This document shows positions 1 to 12,370 of a stretch of DNA of 64,000 bases, one piece after another. Positions within the stretch are counted from its first letter, which is position 1, and the number at the start of each line of letters is the position of its first letter. The stretch comes from Ficedula albicollis (Eukaryota > Chordata > Aves > Passeriformes > Muscicapidae), in the NCBI RefSeq assembly GCF_000247815.1, contig NC_021673.1:47924069-47988068 (forward strand). Direction: 5' to 3'. The notes beneath the pieces were generated by a model. The model was given only the letters and a program-made list of their open reading frames with translations, had not been told where the DNA came from and searched no databases. Both the position numbers and the translations under genes were made by a program.

Positions 1-3000
1 ATCATGGCCAAACAGTAAGTAGTTTTGGTTTAGGAAGTAGTCTAATTGGTTATAGATAATGACTGTCTGCAGGTCAAGAAAAAGGAAGAATGGAAGAACA
101 GGCATGGATGTGGGAAGTGTGTGCAGAGTTGTGCACTGCAAATTTTTAAAAAGCAGCTCAGGTACATTTAGACTGTGACTTGACCCTTGAGATAACCTGA
201 AATGCTATATTTTATCTGGTCTAGTTTAATAAAGCAGCTGTGAATGATGCATTTTTACATTTCTGAGAGAAGAACAGTTTTATTTCTGAACGGTTTTATT
301 AACTGTTGCATAGAATTTTGGTACCAGGCAAAGAGAGAAGGAAAAAAACTCCAAGTAGTGGAATAAGGAAGTAATTTGAAACTTGGGTAGCTACAGTCTT
401 TTCTCCTCAAGCTGCAGTTTTCTGAGGTCTTTGAGAGTTGAGATTTTTCTCAGTTTTAGTTGAACAAGAGGAAGAAAGTAGTGTAGAAAGGAGCAAATGA
501 GATATGCAATTTGTACATAGAGTCCTGAATTGCACTAAACTTCATCTGTCCCTGAGATATGTGAAATAAACGTTCAGTGATTGAGTGGTCAATACCACTT
601 CAGATTATGGATCCTGACAGAAAAATACTGTTGTCCTTAGGGGTTTTTTTCTGTGCTGAAATAGTCAATATATGTGCATCAACACTGATATAAGTAACTA
701 TATAGGAAACAAAGAGAAGGCTAATGTGTATCAACATGTATAATATTTCCTAAAGGGTAGTTTCAGTAGCTTATGCAGAATTTTTAAGTCTAGAGTGCTT
801 TCCTTTTTACTTGGCAGCTTCCGATTTAATACTTAGAGCATAGAAAAGTGCTGTGTACATGTGTTTATGCTTTATCATATTTGTGAGATAAAAAAGTGTT
901 TTAAACTGTGTAAAGACTGCAGAAGAAATGGAGAGTATAGATTTATTTTAAATTCTTGGAGTTGATGCTAAGCATAATTAATGAAAATAATGGAGTAGAT
1001 AAGTACGGGATCTTTGAAATAAGTATGAGAAGGATGCAGAGGGATGTTTTTTAGGATTTAGAATTGAAAATCTGAGTAAGTATGTTTAGTAGAAAAATAT
1101 CTTTTACAAGACAAATATTTTAAGATTTCATCAAAGGAATTATCATAGAAAATAATAAATCTTAATGGCCATTTAAGAAAGCAACATATTAATTTGCATG
1201 CATTTTCCTCTACTTCTACATGTGCTTTGAACAGAATGTTCTCAAATCAATGTCATAAATGCTGCCATTCACACTTCTGAATGTACTCTTATGGACATGT
1301 GGGTTCATGCTTAGATGTGTAGGTACCTTATATTTTTGGTGGAATAATCAAAGGCTAAAAAAAGAGGATTGATATTACTTGAATATTGACATGGAACCTG
1401 AAGTGTCTGTTTATGTAAATGGTGGAGTTTACGTCATTTGGATGTTACCATTGATTTTGGAGGGTTAATTATCTTCTCTTTTTATGAGAGCAAATGAGTG
1501 GAGCATTTCCAGCACCCAGTCACCCCAAATTTAGCCTTTTCATTTTAATTAATTTAAGCAGTCCATATATTTTATTGAGGCTTTTGCTGTTTTCAGAAAT
1601 TGTATAGATGAATATTGTTTTTATAATACCGCTGAAAAAAAGGGCTGTTCTTTAGACATGTTGCAAATGAAATTAATAGACATAGAAGATGATCTTAATT
1701 TCAGTTTTTCTCTTATTTTATATCCCTCTCTCCCTCCAAGTTTGAAAATTAAATACTTAGTATTCAGATTTTCTTCTTGCTTATATCCATTGCGAAATAT
1801 TTAGTTGTAGACACAAAACTTTCTCTAATGAAAGATTCTTCTATTTTCGGTGGATTTTTTTTTATTTGGATAAAATTTTGATCAAAGTCTGAAATTAGTA
1901 AATGGAAAATAAGATTGTTCAATAGTTTCCCTACTTAATATAAATATTTATTGCATGTATGTATGTAGCCTAGTTTTACATATTGAATGTGTTTTATTAG
2001 GTAGAAGTCTATACATAGAGCAAACATATCAATCTATAACATCAATTTGACTTCAGGTGTCTCTCATCAAATTTGACCCTTTGCACCGTGTATGCCTGTT
2101 GATTTAAAAAAACAATAAGATGAACAAAACCCAGTATCCATGGTTGCTTCTTAAATAGAGGCTGAGAAAGAACATAACCATAAATTATTTTCTATATTCT
2201 ACAATCACACCTACTATTACACCTCTGAACCTGAATCAAGGGTTTGTTTCTGTTCTACAGACTCTGGCTGGAGCAGGTGTAAATGGAAAGCAGATTTCTG
2301 ACTGCTGAGCCCAGGAGCTAACAACTTCCTGTTGTAGTTGCTCACGCATTCCCTATAGGGCTCCTAGTTCCTTAAATGTAGTAGAGGTGCAGCTTGGGTA
2401 AGGACAGTTATTAAGACGATAGTTTAAAGTGAATTCCTAACTGGTACCCAGGAGTACCAAGCTGGTGCCTGGCAGTTTCTGACTGGTTACTATGCTCTGT
2501 ACAGAACTGGCATGTTTTCTAGCGCCAAACAAGTATAATGAGCTGCATTGATACCGTCAATGTATAGACACCATATCTGCATCATACTTTATTCCCAATC
2601 ATATCATTAGTTTCACTGAAAGCAAAGGCACAAACTTCCCGCTTTCTTAACTTGCTTTCTGTGTGCGAATGTTTTTGTATCCTCGAGGTCTTTGCTATGC
2701 AATTGCTTTTATTTTCCTTTGGACATTCATGTTTAGGCTTAGCCTAGTTGCGTCTGACCAAATCTTGAATCTTCTTGAACACAGCAAAATCTGATACTGT
2801 ATTTACTATTTTGATTAGATTATCTAGTTAGTTGTGGTAAAACATTCAACACTTTTGACTGGAGACGAGCCTGCAGTATAGTATAGGGTTCTTATTTTGG
2901 ATCTATAATCTCAGCTGTGGAGTTCAGAAATGTTCATATGGCATATGTGTACAAGTCACCTGTAAACATCTGGATACAAAGCCAAAGTAATTTGCAATCA

Positions 3001-5027
3001 AGACACAACATAGATTAAATACAAGTTAATATGTTTCAAAAATAATTGTATGTTACTGTGCTATTTCGTGGTCGGCATTAAAATGCAGAGAAAAAGGGGT
3101 TGCAACCCTTTGATTAATGTGCTTTTTACCAGGATATTAATAAAACCCTAGTGCCAGCCTTTTCTGTGAATAAAATATCTATAAATACAGTATATAACGT
3201 TTTTACATAGTTGACCTTTTTAACGATTCCATGCATTTTACATTTATGTGGAATTGTTCTCTCATACTAGAATCCATTCAAAAAATTATTTTAGACTTGG
3301 TTTAAACAGAAAAGACACCTTAAATATCTTGACAAGCATAGCTGAACCTTTGGTGCAATTCTTAGAAAAAGGATTGTCTGCAACTGCTGTGACGATGGTG
3401 TGCTTATATCTGGGTTGTGGAATTAATAAGGTAGAGCAATCCTTGGAAGAGTTTGTACAAGTGGAATGTAAAAGCTACACACAGGGAAATATTGGCACTG
3501 GTCAAAGAAGTGTATGTGATACATAAAATTCCCCAGCAATTGTGCTGCAGTGCACTCACATGCACAATAAATTGGTTAACTGGTAATAGGACGCCACTGT
3601 TTTCTTTACAGATCAGAAACAGTAACTCCTGGCATGTCATATGAACATATAATGTAATAACTTAAACATGTGTCGCTGTTGTAAGGCAGGTGTGAAATAA
3701 GGATATTGAAGCTGAAAGATCCTATCGCCAGCTTTAGAGTCGAGAGAAAGGCCAGAAGGATGACTGGTCTGGAAATAGACAGTATAAATGCTTTAGGAAT
3801 TTGCTTTCATTCTGTTACATGAAAAAAATACATCTTCATGCATAAAAGTCATACTTAATCTAATACTGTCAGTTTATTCTTTTTCTTTTTTTTCCCTCTC
3901 CCTTCTGATTTCTGGGGAAAAATATCAAGGTCCCATTTAATGATTTTATTTTTCTTCTTGTTTTTCTTTAACCATAAAAGTACATTCAGTTTTTCAATAC
4001 CTCTATAGTGAAAAAAGAGAACTTTGCATGCTTGGTCTTAAAAGGAGGGGGTTTTTTGCCATTTTTGAGACAGAGAAATCATATTTAATATTGTAAAACC
4101 AGATTAATCTCTATAATATTGAATGGGCAAAATTATTTTAAAACAGTTGTGCAATAATATTATATTCATTTTAAAAATTTTTATTTTATATCATATTACT
4201 TTGATAGCTTTCAGTATTATGTCATCAGTCTGTTCTAACTGTTGAAAGCATCAGCTCTTAATTTGATGACAATCTGTGCTCTAAATAGTAATTTCAAAGT
4301 GTATGTTCATTTCCTTTTTGTAATGAGACAAACTTTCTCTGGCTCACAAACCCCAAATCAGCTTTAATACAGAAGTAAAACTGAGGAGTGATTTAGCCCT
4401 ATTATGATCTTGATTTTGGATTTAGTTCCCTCCTTGTTGCTAGGAACCTTCAGAACAACAGATGTTTTAAATGTACAAAAAGGGATTAAGTACAGAGCAA
4501 ATCCAATGGATAAATCACAGATTCAGAGCTCTGCAAACTGTCTCCGTACTACAGAAAAGTAATATTCACAATCATTGTGGTATAAAATATGTCAAAGTTG
4601 CTTTAAAATTTCCTGTATCAGGTATTTGAATGTAGGTTGTATCTGTTTTTAAATCCTTAATTTGTGGATTAGGGTAATTTGCAGAAGGTACCCACTGTTT
4701 TCCTGAGTGGTCTGGGTCCCCATTTTTAAAAATTTTTTTTAAACTTAGTAAGAGTTCTTATAAGTGTGAAGTCACAGTTGATATTTCCAAACTTTGTGTA
4801 GAAATTACTCCCTCCACAAAATCCTGAAGAGTTAGAAGGAAAGGAACATTTTAATTTGTCATAGAAACTCAAATATTTCTCATTCAGAGTGAAAATTTAT
4901 ATAAAATAAATTTTTTAAAAAGGCACTCGCCAAATGAATCTTCTGTGTGACAGTGAGAAAGAACAAGACAGTGAACTGTTTTCAAATTGTAAAATTGGGG
5001 ATTTGAAGTCAAGGGTCCTCTTTGCTC
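1..5027. other. Non-coding AT-rich stretch, no gene seen
   Basis: Every frame is broken by frequent stops. The longest open frame here is 92 codons (3248-3526, plus); its product matches no family I recognise and it lacks flanking splice signals. The stretch has short A and T runs and no recognisable transposable element. It fits intergenic or intronic DNA of a bird-like genome. Confidence 0.7.
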
Positions 5028-5029
5028 CC

Positions 5030-5235
5030 TCTGTACTTGTTTATGTGTTGGCACTACAATGGCTTTGAGAGCTTCCTGCTCTCCCCAGCTGTTAGCAACT
5101 TGTTTATGTGTTGGCACTACAATGGCTTTGCAGCATATTCCTGCTCTCCCCAGCTGTTAGCAGCCTCTGTACTTGTTTATGTGTTGGCACTACAATGGCT
5201 TTGAGAGCTTCCTGCTCTCCCCAGCTGTTAGCAAC
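5030..5235. repeat. Three-copy tandem repeat, unit 63-73 bp
   Basis: The block starting ACTTGTTTATGTGTTGG begins at 5035, 5098 and 5171 and each copy ends near CCAGCTGTTAGCA. Spacing is 63 then 73 bp. The middle copy has a changed centre (GCAGCATATT in place of GAGAGCTT) and lacks the leading CTCTGT that copies 1 and 3 share. The unequal spacing and internal divergence suggest a true minisatellite-like array rather than a simple assembly stutter. Short open frames across it are by-products of the repeat. Confidence 0.9.
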
Positions 5236-8200
5236 AGTAGGGGGAAGTGTAAAGGCTCACCCCTTCTGAACCATCATTTCTGTCCTCAAAACAGGCTCCT
5301 ATTGTGGCTGTAGCTTCTGCAAATGGTGTGCAAAGCCTTGATGTGAAGCAAAGAAAGTTCACCATTGACTAGAAGAGTCTTTGGATTGGGCCCTGAGCTT
5401 TTAAGTCTGTAACTGTCATGGAAAATAAATAGTGCACTTGAAGGAGCAAGCTCCAGGGTCTCCTAAAAGTAGCCTAAATAGCTCAGAGAGGGGCAGTATA
5501 ATAACTCCAGCTTTCATATAGTAGGTTCTCACTAGTTTTACATCCCAGGGAGACTGCTGAGACTCCCAAATCACTGGTCAACAGAGTAATGATATATGGC
5601 AAATTACCTAGGTAATGGCAGTTGGATAAATCACCTCCAGCCAGTGCTGGTTAGTCAACTGAGGGGTATGCTATGTATTAGCTGGAACCAATTTCCCAAA
5701 GACAAAAATCAAAGGGAAAATGGACTTGAGAATTTTTTTTTAATCCAATATGATGATTAGTGGTCATTAGTGAAGATGATTTATTTTTCCTTATGGAAAG
5801 GCTAGTGAGTGATTTAGAAAAGCAAATGTGAATGTGTAAGTTTTTACAGAAATTGCTGGAAGGGATCAGAAATTTCACAGCAGAACTGTTCACCTTTATG
5901 ACCTAATTTCTGTTTGTATTCTTAAAATAAGGCAAAACAACATGATGGAAAAATTTCAGGAAGTTCTTGATTGCACTCAACGTTACAAACCATACATGAT
6001 GACTTTGCATTTTCATTTTCATGAGAAAGACGGAAACAAACAGTGACTACTCATAAACCTGCCAAATGTTTTGTGGGGGGTGAAATAAAGTTGGAGATCA
6101 AAGTGGTGTCAACTCTATAGGAATTGAACGTGCGGAATGTGTCATACGATCTTAACGCAAGAAAGATCTGAAACTGTTTCTGGAACCAAACCAGAAAGTC
6201 AACTAAAGTCACAGAAAAATGTTATATTTTTCATACCTCTATTCAGAAAGATAGGACTTCTAAATCACATCTGGTGCTCGTAGTTAGCTGTGGAAAAGTG
6301 AATGTAGCTTAGGCTGATGCCAATTACAATAATAACTTGGATCATAGGCTGTTCAAGATTTTTCGTACAGTAATGAATCATGTGTTAGTAAATCGAGCAA
6401 CTAAAGGAAGGTATTAATGAAAGGTAGGTTCACTGATGAGCACTAAGTACATCCTGTGTTGAGCAGTGGTATATGAGTCCATGGTGGTATTTTTGGAACT
6501 TCCTTTGTGGAGCATTGTTGAGTGCTGGAATTATCACCTCCTTAGGCACAGACCGGAGACAAGAACTTACCTATTTCTGTTGCAGAGTTCAAATTGTAAC
6601 TGCATTATTTTCAATTTGTGCATGTGCACACAAGTCTAGAGGCTCCCATCTTGTTTTACTGATCATATTGCTGGTTTTATGCTGATGTGACGTTAGTACA
6701 TGTGAGTGTGTCTATGCAAGATTTGCACATATTTCAATTTGAATAATTAAGATGATACCTCAGAATCACTTGCATGTGGGGTGCCATCTGAGGCTTGCAA
6801 TGATTTTTATGCAGCATTCAAAGTCCTCTGAGTTAGAACTGCTGTTAATATTTTTCTTTAATGAGTTTGCTTTACTAATGTGACCTGCCCACCTCTGGCT
6901 TCCCTGTAATGTTTCTGACAAAGAAAAAACCCAAGACACTTATTCTTTTAATGCTTTGGTCTGCACTCCTGACTAATCTTTATTTCTTGGTAACTTGGAT
7001 ATATTGTAGCAAGAGAAGCAGATATGATTCATCACCTACTGTAAAGTGCAGCCCAATAATACATTAATTCTGCAAATGAGTAGAAGTTGTATGACAGAAG
7101 GGAAGACTGAGGCAGTCATGGAGGATTTGTGCTAGGAGTGATTACAAAGAGCCTGACCTGTGGCTTGCATTTTCAGTAGCTTTTCAGAGAAGAGTAATCC
7201 CATTGATGAATCTTGATCTTTGCATAGTTTTCAGTATATAAATTATAGACAGCCTAATGTATCTGGAAATTCTGTTAAATTCTTCCTCTGTGACAGTGAA
7301 TTCCATAGGCAGTTATATTAATGACTATATATAATAAGAGGAAGTGAGCATCAGTGTTCATAGTAATGAATTTTTACTTGTTTTAAGTACTGTCCAAGTG
7401 CTGCAGAGGCTTAGACAGATTTTTATTAAGGATGTGCTATAATACAAAGAGGAGTAGTAGCAATTGAATCTTGTTTCCATCTTAGCTGATGTTTTGAAAG
7501 GTTTTTAGTGGTACTTTATTTTTTCTGGGATTTCAGCTTGTTACTTGATTCAACAGCCAAAGCTGGATCAAAAGTTTATTCTTTAAGTATCTGTAGTTTC
7601 TTTCTATACTGAAAAAAAAAGAGAGCTGAGGCTTTCTCTTCTGAAGAGGATTCCTTGTGTCTGCAAAAAACACTGAGTCTTACCCATTTTTCAGATGTTT
7701 TGTAGCTAAACTAACTTTCTTACAAAGGTGATTCTTTTCTTTCCTAAGGAGTACACAGGGATGATTTTTCTGTCTCTAGGAATTTGTTCCCTCGTGCTAT
7801 TTCTAGTTTCAGCCAATTCTCATTCATCTGAGAATGACTTCTGTGGATTTCTGGCTGACTCTTCTCCTCCCTCCTCCTTTGAAAAGCTCTTTAACAACAA
7901 TGACCAGAAAGCTCATCAAAGGCTCTCTCAGCATCATTCTTTTTTCCCCCGTAGGTTATTTTCTTGCTAGTATCTGATCAAGAGAACCACCCAAATACTT
8001 GTATAAAAAAAGAAAAAGCAATTATTTTTCAATTGAATAAGGAGATCAGAGATCTGTTTTGTTGTTTGGCCTTACAACAGGTTATGCAAAAAAGGAGAAA
8101 GTGACTCTTATAAATTAGGAGGGTGATCTAATGTTTCAAACTGGCCAAGAAATCAGTTTGATTTCTTTATTTGGCGGCTTACACCATTCTTAAGTGAATA

Positions 8201-9494
8201 GTGACTGAGTCAAGTACAAAAAAGAAGGTAATTTTTTGTTGTGCTACAGTTTTAATATAGCTGACCAAAAAGGTTGAAGCTACACTCCCAATAAAAAGTG
8301 GATCAGCTAACACTTGTAGTCCTAGGCTACGTCTGCCCAAGTTTGCCACAGGAACAAAATGTCAGTTCTTTCATAACGTTAACTTTTCCAAGATGCTTCA
8401 TAAATCCCAATTTAAGTCTTTCCTTGTATATAACTGAAAACACAAGTTGTTCTTTCAGTGCATCTCCTAGTTTATTTCATGGATTCTGTTTTTCATTAGT
8501 TAATGAGAACATACTTTCTATTGCTGTAAAGATATTTATTGTAAACAAAGAAAACAAATGGAACTTCATGCAGTCTGGATTATCTAATCAGAAGAGCGCT
8601 TAAAATAAAATCAGAAAGGATTAAGATTCCTGGTGTGACCAGTAAATTGGCTAGCCTTCCAAAGGCCCAAAGAAACTGGGGGAGTGGGAATAGAAGGCTC
8701 CTGTTGAAAACTACATACTACGTTATGTTACACTTTGGAGTTCTTAGCAAACTGAAAATTGACTCCTAAGTGGGACATTTACTGCAATTCTATTTAGCTG
8801 CTTTTTTTTTTTGCTTGGTGCTGATACCATAGTCTTGCTGAGAAAGAAGATTTTCGAGTCCTTCAAACTGAAAAGAAATAATGATCTAAATATTAAATAT
8901 TTTTTGGACAAAATCTCTGACAAAGCAGATGCACAACTTGTTATAATGCAACCTGCATATCTACCCATGACAGATTCTTGTTTAAGTATTAGAGGCATAA
9001 AGCTTAAGTCTGCTGAATCAAATGGTGCTGCTGCTAGTTTGGCAGTCTTAGTAACCAAGCTGGGCTGGGAAGAAACTAGGGACTGTGTGTACTTAATTCC
9101 TATGTCAATGATTTTCAGAATTCCTGTGCAGTATTTAGCAAAATTGAAGGAATACACTAAAATCATTAATTGTCCAAATGCCAGATCGTGTTTTGGAATA
9201 TTAATTATGATGTATAGTTCAGTAGCAAGATAAATTCCTCAAAGAAGCTTTGGCTTCCATGTCTTAGGTCTCCTTTTTTACTATTTGTAATTGAGGAGTT
9301 TTGAAGAATAAAACAGAAGATATGACATGAGAGCGTAGCTCTGCACTATAACCATCCAAAAAGGAGGTGTGTCCAAGGTGGGGCCTTGGGGCCTTGAATT
9401 GTAGGACAAGTAGGTGAGCAAAAATCTGCTTAAAGAATAGTAGTGAGTCATGCTCAGCCTGGAGGCCTGTTACAAATGACATTTGTCTGTGACT
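5236..9494. other. Non-coding AT-rich stretch
   Basis: No recognisable gene. At 8744-9233 both strands are open for 140 codons, plus frame 8811-9233 and minus frame 8744-9166. Neither product resembles a known family and a T-tract precedes the plus frame. I treat these as chance. The rest has normal stop density. Confidence 0.6.
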
Positions 9495-10030
9495 AAATGC
9501 TATAGAACATCTCTATCATCCATCAGGAGGAGGAGAAGAGTGTACTCTCATCATGTGTGCACTATGTGAAATTGGGTTGAGCAGTTGAGATCCTCAAGGT
9601 GTCAGGGCTGCCGTTCAGGGTGGCCCTGGCAGGCTGGAGGAAAGGGCCCACAGGAACTTCAGTAAATTCAGCAAGGATGCTGTGAAGTGCTGCCGCTGGA
9701 AGAATTAACCCCTTACAGTGATACTCAGGAGGGGCTAGCTGGGAAGAGTGGGTGAGAAGGGCCTGCAGAGGTTGGACAGGTTGCTGAGCGTGAGTCCCCA
9801 GCATGTCCTGGCAGAGATGGAGAACAGCACTGAGCCTTGATGGGCAGGAACACAGCCCATAGGTCGAGAGATCATATTTTTTCCCCCTTCACTTGGCACC
9901 TGTTGGATACCCTTGGCCACATGTAGGTACTGCATCCAGTTTGGGACTTCTGGGAAGGGAAAGATACTAATGAAATGGAATCAGTTCAGGTGGCCAGGGC
10001 TGGAAGAAGCTGGGGGACAGGACTGACTCA
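9495..10030 (+). mobile_element. CR1 LINE fragment, plus orientation, old and degraded
   Basis: The sequence is locally GC-richer and follows, in order, the familiar CR1 ORF2 3' region. It has the 'statistics' of a diverged copy of the block that runs from the 'dynamic' short-acidic stretch through GGCAGGCTGGAGGAAAGGGCC (9629 onward), TTCAGTAAATTCAGCAAGG (9658 onward) and the TACTGCATCCAGTTTGGG block near 9930. This region encodes the C-terminal end of the reverse transcriptase in intact elements. Here it is full of indels and stops and is not functional. Antisense open frames at 9562-9935 are shadows of it. The 5' boundary is uncertain by about 50 bp. CR1 is the dominant LINE of birds and other sauropsids. 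Confidence 0.82.
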
Positions 10031-11731
10031 CCCACGCAAAATCCAGGTATGCCTGCTTAATTAAATGCCTTCAGTAGATTCTATAGTGCTAGTTACTCTT
10101 TTCAGTTTACTTTTAGTTGGCTTTAATTTCAAATTAACTTTAGTGAGAAAAAGCAATTTGAAGTGTGCCTGTGGTGGGTGTGTTTTGATAATTGATATTT
10201 ATTCACTGACCTAAGCAGAGCATGACCATGGCTCTATTAAGATACACGATGAATGCGTTTGTACCATTAGCTATGCTAACTGATTTTTTTCAGTCTCTTT
10301 GGTTGAAATAATTTCATTTTAAATAAAGTATTGATGAGAGGTAAAAACCACTTTGAGTTCTCGTAGATAATAGAGATTTTTTGACTTCTTGTCTTTGCTT
10401 CAGTGAATTTTAATTATCAAAAATGTTGCATAGAATGAGTCAACCATCTCCAGGGAGCCAATATATTGATAGGCAGGGAATGCCCAGGTACCTGGGGAAA
10501 TAGTAGAATTCAGCCCTTGACCTGAAGGCTCTCTTATTTGAAGTGTATGTTCTACCTGGAGGATAGTTGTAATCCTTGGTTTTTCAATCGGGAAAATTTA
10601 CGTTTTCAAGTTAAAAAGTTTTCAATAAACTTCTTGATGAATTGTAATCTTAATTTGATCTGTAACATATTTCAGATTTTTGATACTACTTTTCTTCATT
10701 TTGTGTTTATCTTTTCTGCTTCTCTGGTAATTTTTATTTCCAAGTAATTTTACAAAAACATGTCTAAAATCTCCTGGATTCAGAATTATTAAAAGTGAAA
10801 CTTTATTCTGCAAGACTAGTAACTAGTGTAAGGTGGAGTACTGTTCATGCCAACTATAGAGCATTTTAAAATAATGTTTATTATTATAATGCTAAAAGTA
10901 TGTTATTACAAACATTGTATGAATAATGTTTTTGTGCAAGTTACAACACACAGCAAGGTGTGCATTATAAAACAGTGTGTCTTTGGTTGGGTGACCTAAG
11001 TTACTTGAAAAGTAGAATTTCTGTATATATCCACACAAATGTATTCATGGCATTAAAATTTTCCAAAACTAATTTCTTTTGAATGGTGGGAGAGATTAAA
11101 ACGGGAAAAATGATTCTATATGATCTCATGATAGATAGAACTGTGAGCTAATGAGTGGATTGTAATTTATAACCTGTTCCCATTTTATTTTTTCAAGGTG
11201 ACTATGTTTTAAGTATATTGTAGTTTAAGATGGAAACAATACTGCTTTGTGACTTTAAAGGAACTTATCTTCACTGACTTGTTGAAACACATCAATGCTA
11301 CACATCCTGTCTATTTGCAACTCATACGGTTCCACATAGTTTAAAAAAAAGTTGATTTCTGATAATTGTTATTTCATAATGTAGCAGCTAATACGTATGT
11401 TCTGTGCTATGACTGATTTGTCTTTCAGCAGCAGGTATGCTGAGAAAAAGAAAAATGAAATAGCCAAATCAGCAACTTTTCACAATTACAGTGTCAAAGT
11501 CAGATATGTGATCAGTGCTCAGTACTTGGCCTGTAGAGTGTGCGGGAAAGTAGAATAGGATGAAACATCATCCTGCTCTAAGAGGGATGTTTTCCATAAG
11601 GAAATGGATTACGCTGTGGTTGTGAATTCCTTTCTCCATTGTCTGTCAAAGGAAACTTTTATACTATTGGCATAGATGCCTGATTTTTGCATGATTACCA
11701 TTAAGAGACCTGAATTCTACTCTCCCTCCTT
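10031..11731. other. Non-coding AT-rich stretch
   Basis: No gene or clear transposable element. Short T-rich open frames at 10538-10813 occur on both strands and look like chance. Confidence 0.65.
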
Positions 11732-11755
11732 CCCCCCACCCCTCCCCATTCCCCC
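11732..11755 (-). other. Putative G-quadruplex motif (C-rich on plus strand)
   Basis: Four C runs of 6, 4, 4 and 5 bases at 11732-11737, 11739-11742, 11744-11747 and 11751-11755 are separated by 1-3 bases. The minus strand therefore fits the G3+N1-7 quadruplex rule; the plus strand could form an i-motif. It sits in a longer pyrimidine tract starting near 11719, inside otherwise AT-rich DNA. Confidence 0.75.
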
Positions 11756-11910
11756 ATATATTGAAGTCAATTGCTAGATAAAGGTAAAGCTGTTAATGAA
11801 TTAAACATTATCATTATTAGTGTGTTAGTATGATAGTGTTCTCATGCTTTGAAAGAAATAGTGCCTTTACTAAAACCCCAGAAACTCATTCCATGTAAAT
11901 ATCAATACTG

Positions 11911-11965
11911 TTCTACTGAAGTCAATAGACTTTTGCTGATTTTATGTGAGCTGGAGATCTGGCCT
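11911..11965. repeat. Possible ancient amniote interspersed repeat remnant
   Basis: ACTGAAGTCAATAG followed by a GCTGATTTTATGTGAGCTG-like block and GATCTGGCC resembles the low-copy ancient repeats of turtles, crocodilians and birds that carry 'TTGACTTCAATGG ... GATCAGGCC' signatures. This rests on remembered pattern only, with no alignment. Confidence 0.3.
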
Positions 11966-12043
11966 GTCTTCTGGAGCTAGTGTGGTGGACCTTTCATATT
12001 TACTTTTACTTTGTTAGGGTATCCAAAGCACAGTGCATGGCCA

Positions 12044-12370
12044 TATATTAGTGTCAGTCACTTTTTAGAATTGGCATTTATTTCTGACTCAAGAAGCATG
12101 TAAAGATTTAGTAATTGATTGTTTTACTCAGAAGTCACCAAATGAAAATATAAAGCAGTTTTTGCTATCTGAGTGTTGGCAGGAAACCAAAATGCCAAGC
12201 TCTAGTATATTAGTGTCAGTCACTTTTTAGAATTGGCATTTATTTCTGACTCAAGAAGCATGTAAAGATTTAGTAATTGATTGTTTTACTCAGAAGTCAC
12301 CAAATGAAAATATAAAGCAGTTTTTGCTATCTGAGTGTTGGCAGGAAACCAAAATGCTAAGCTCTAGTAT
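12044..12370. repeat. Two-copy tandem duplication, unit 162 bp
   Basis: The segment beginning TATATTAGTGTCAGTCAC at 12044 recurs at 12206, and the second copy ends near 12370 in CTCTAGTATATA. I see one substitution between copies (GCCAAG against GCTAAG). Such high identity means a very recent duplication, a length polymorphism, or two alleles joined in tandem by the assembler. Confidence 0.95.

Noticed and set aside
9562..9935. Minus-strand open frames
   Set aside because: They are antisense shadows of a degraded CR1 element on the plus strand.
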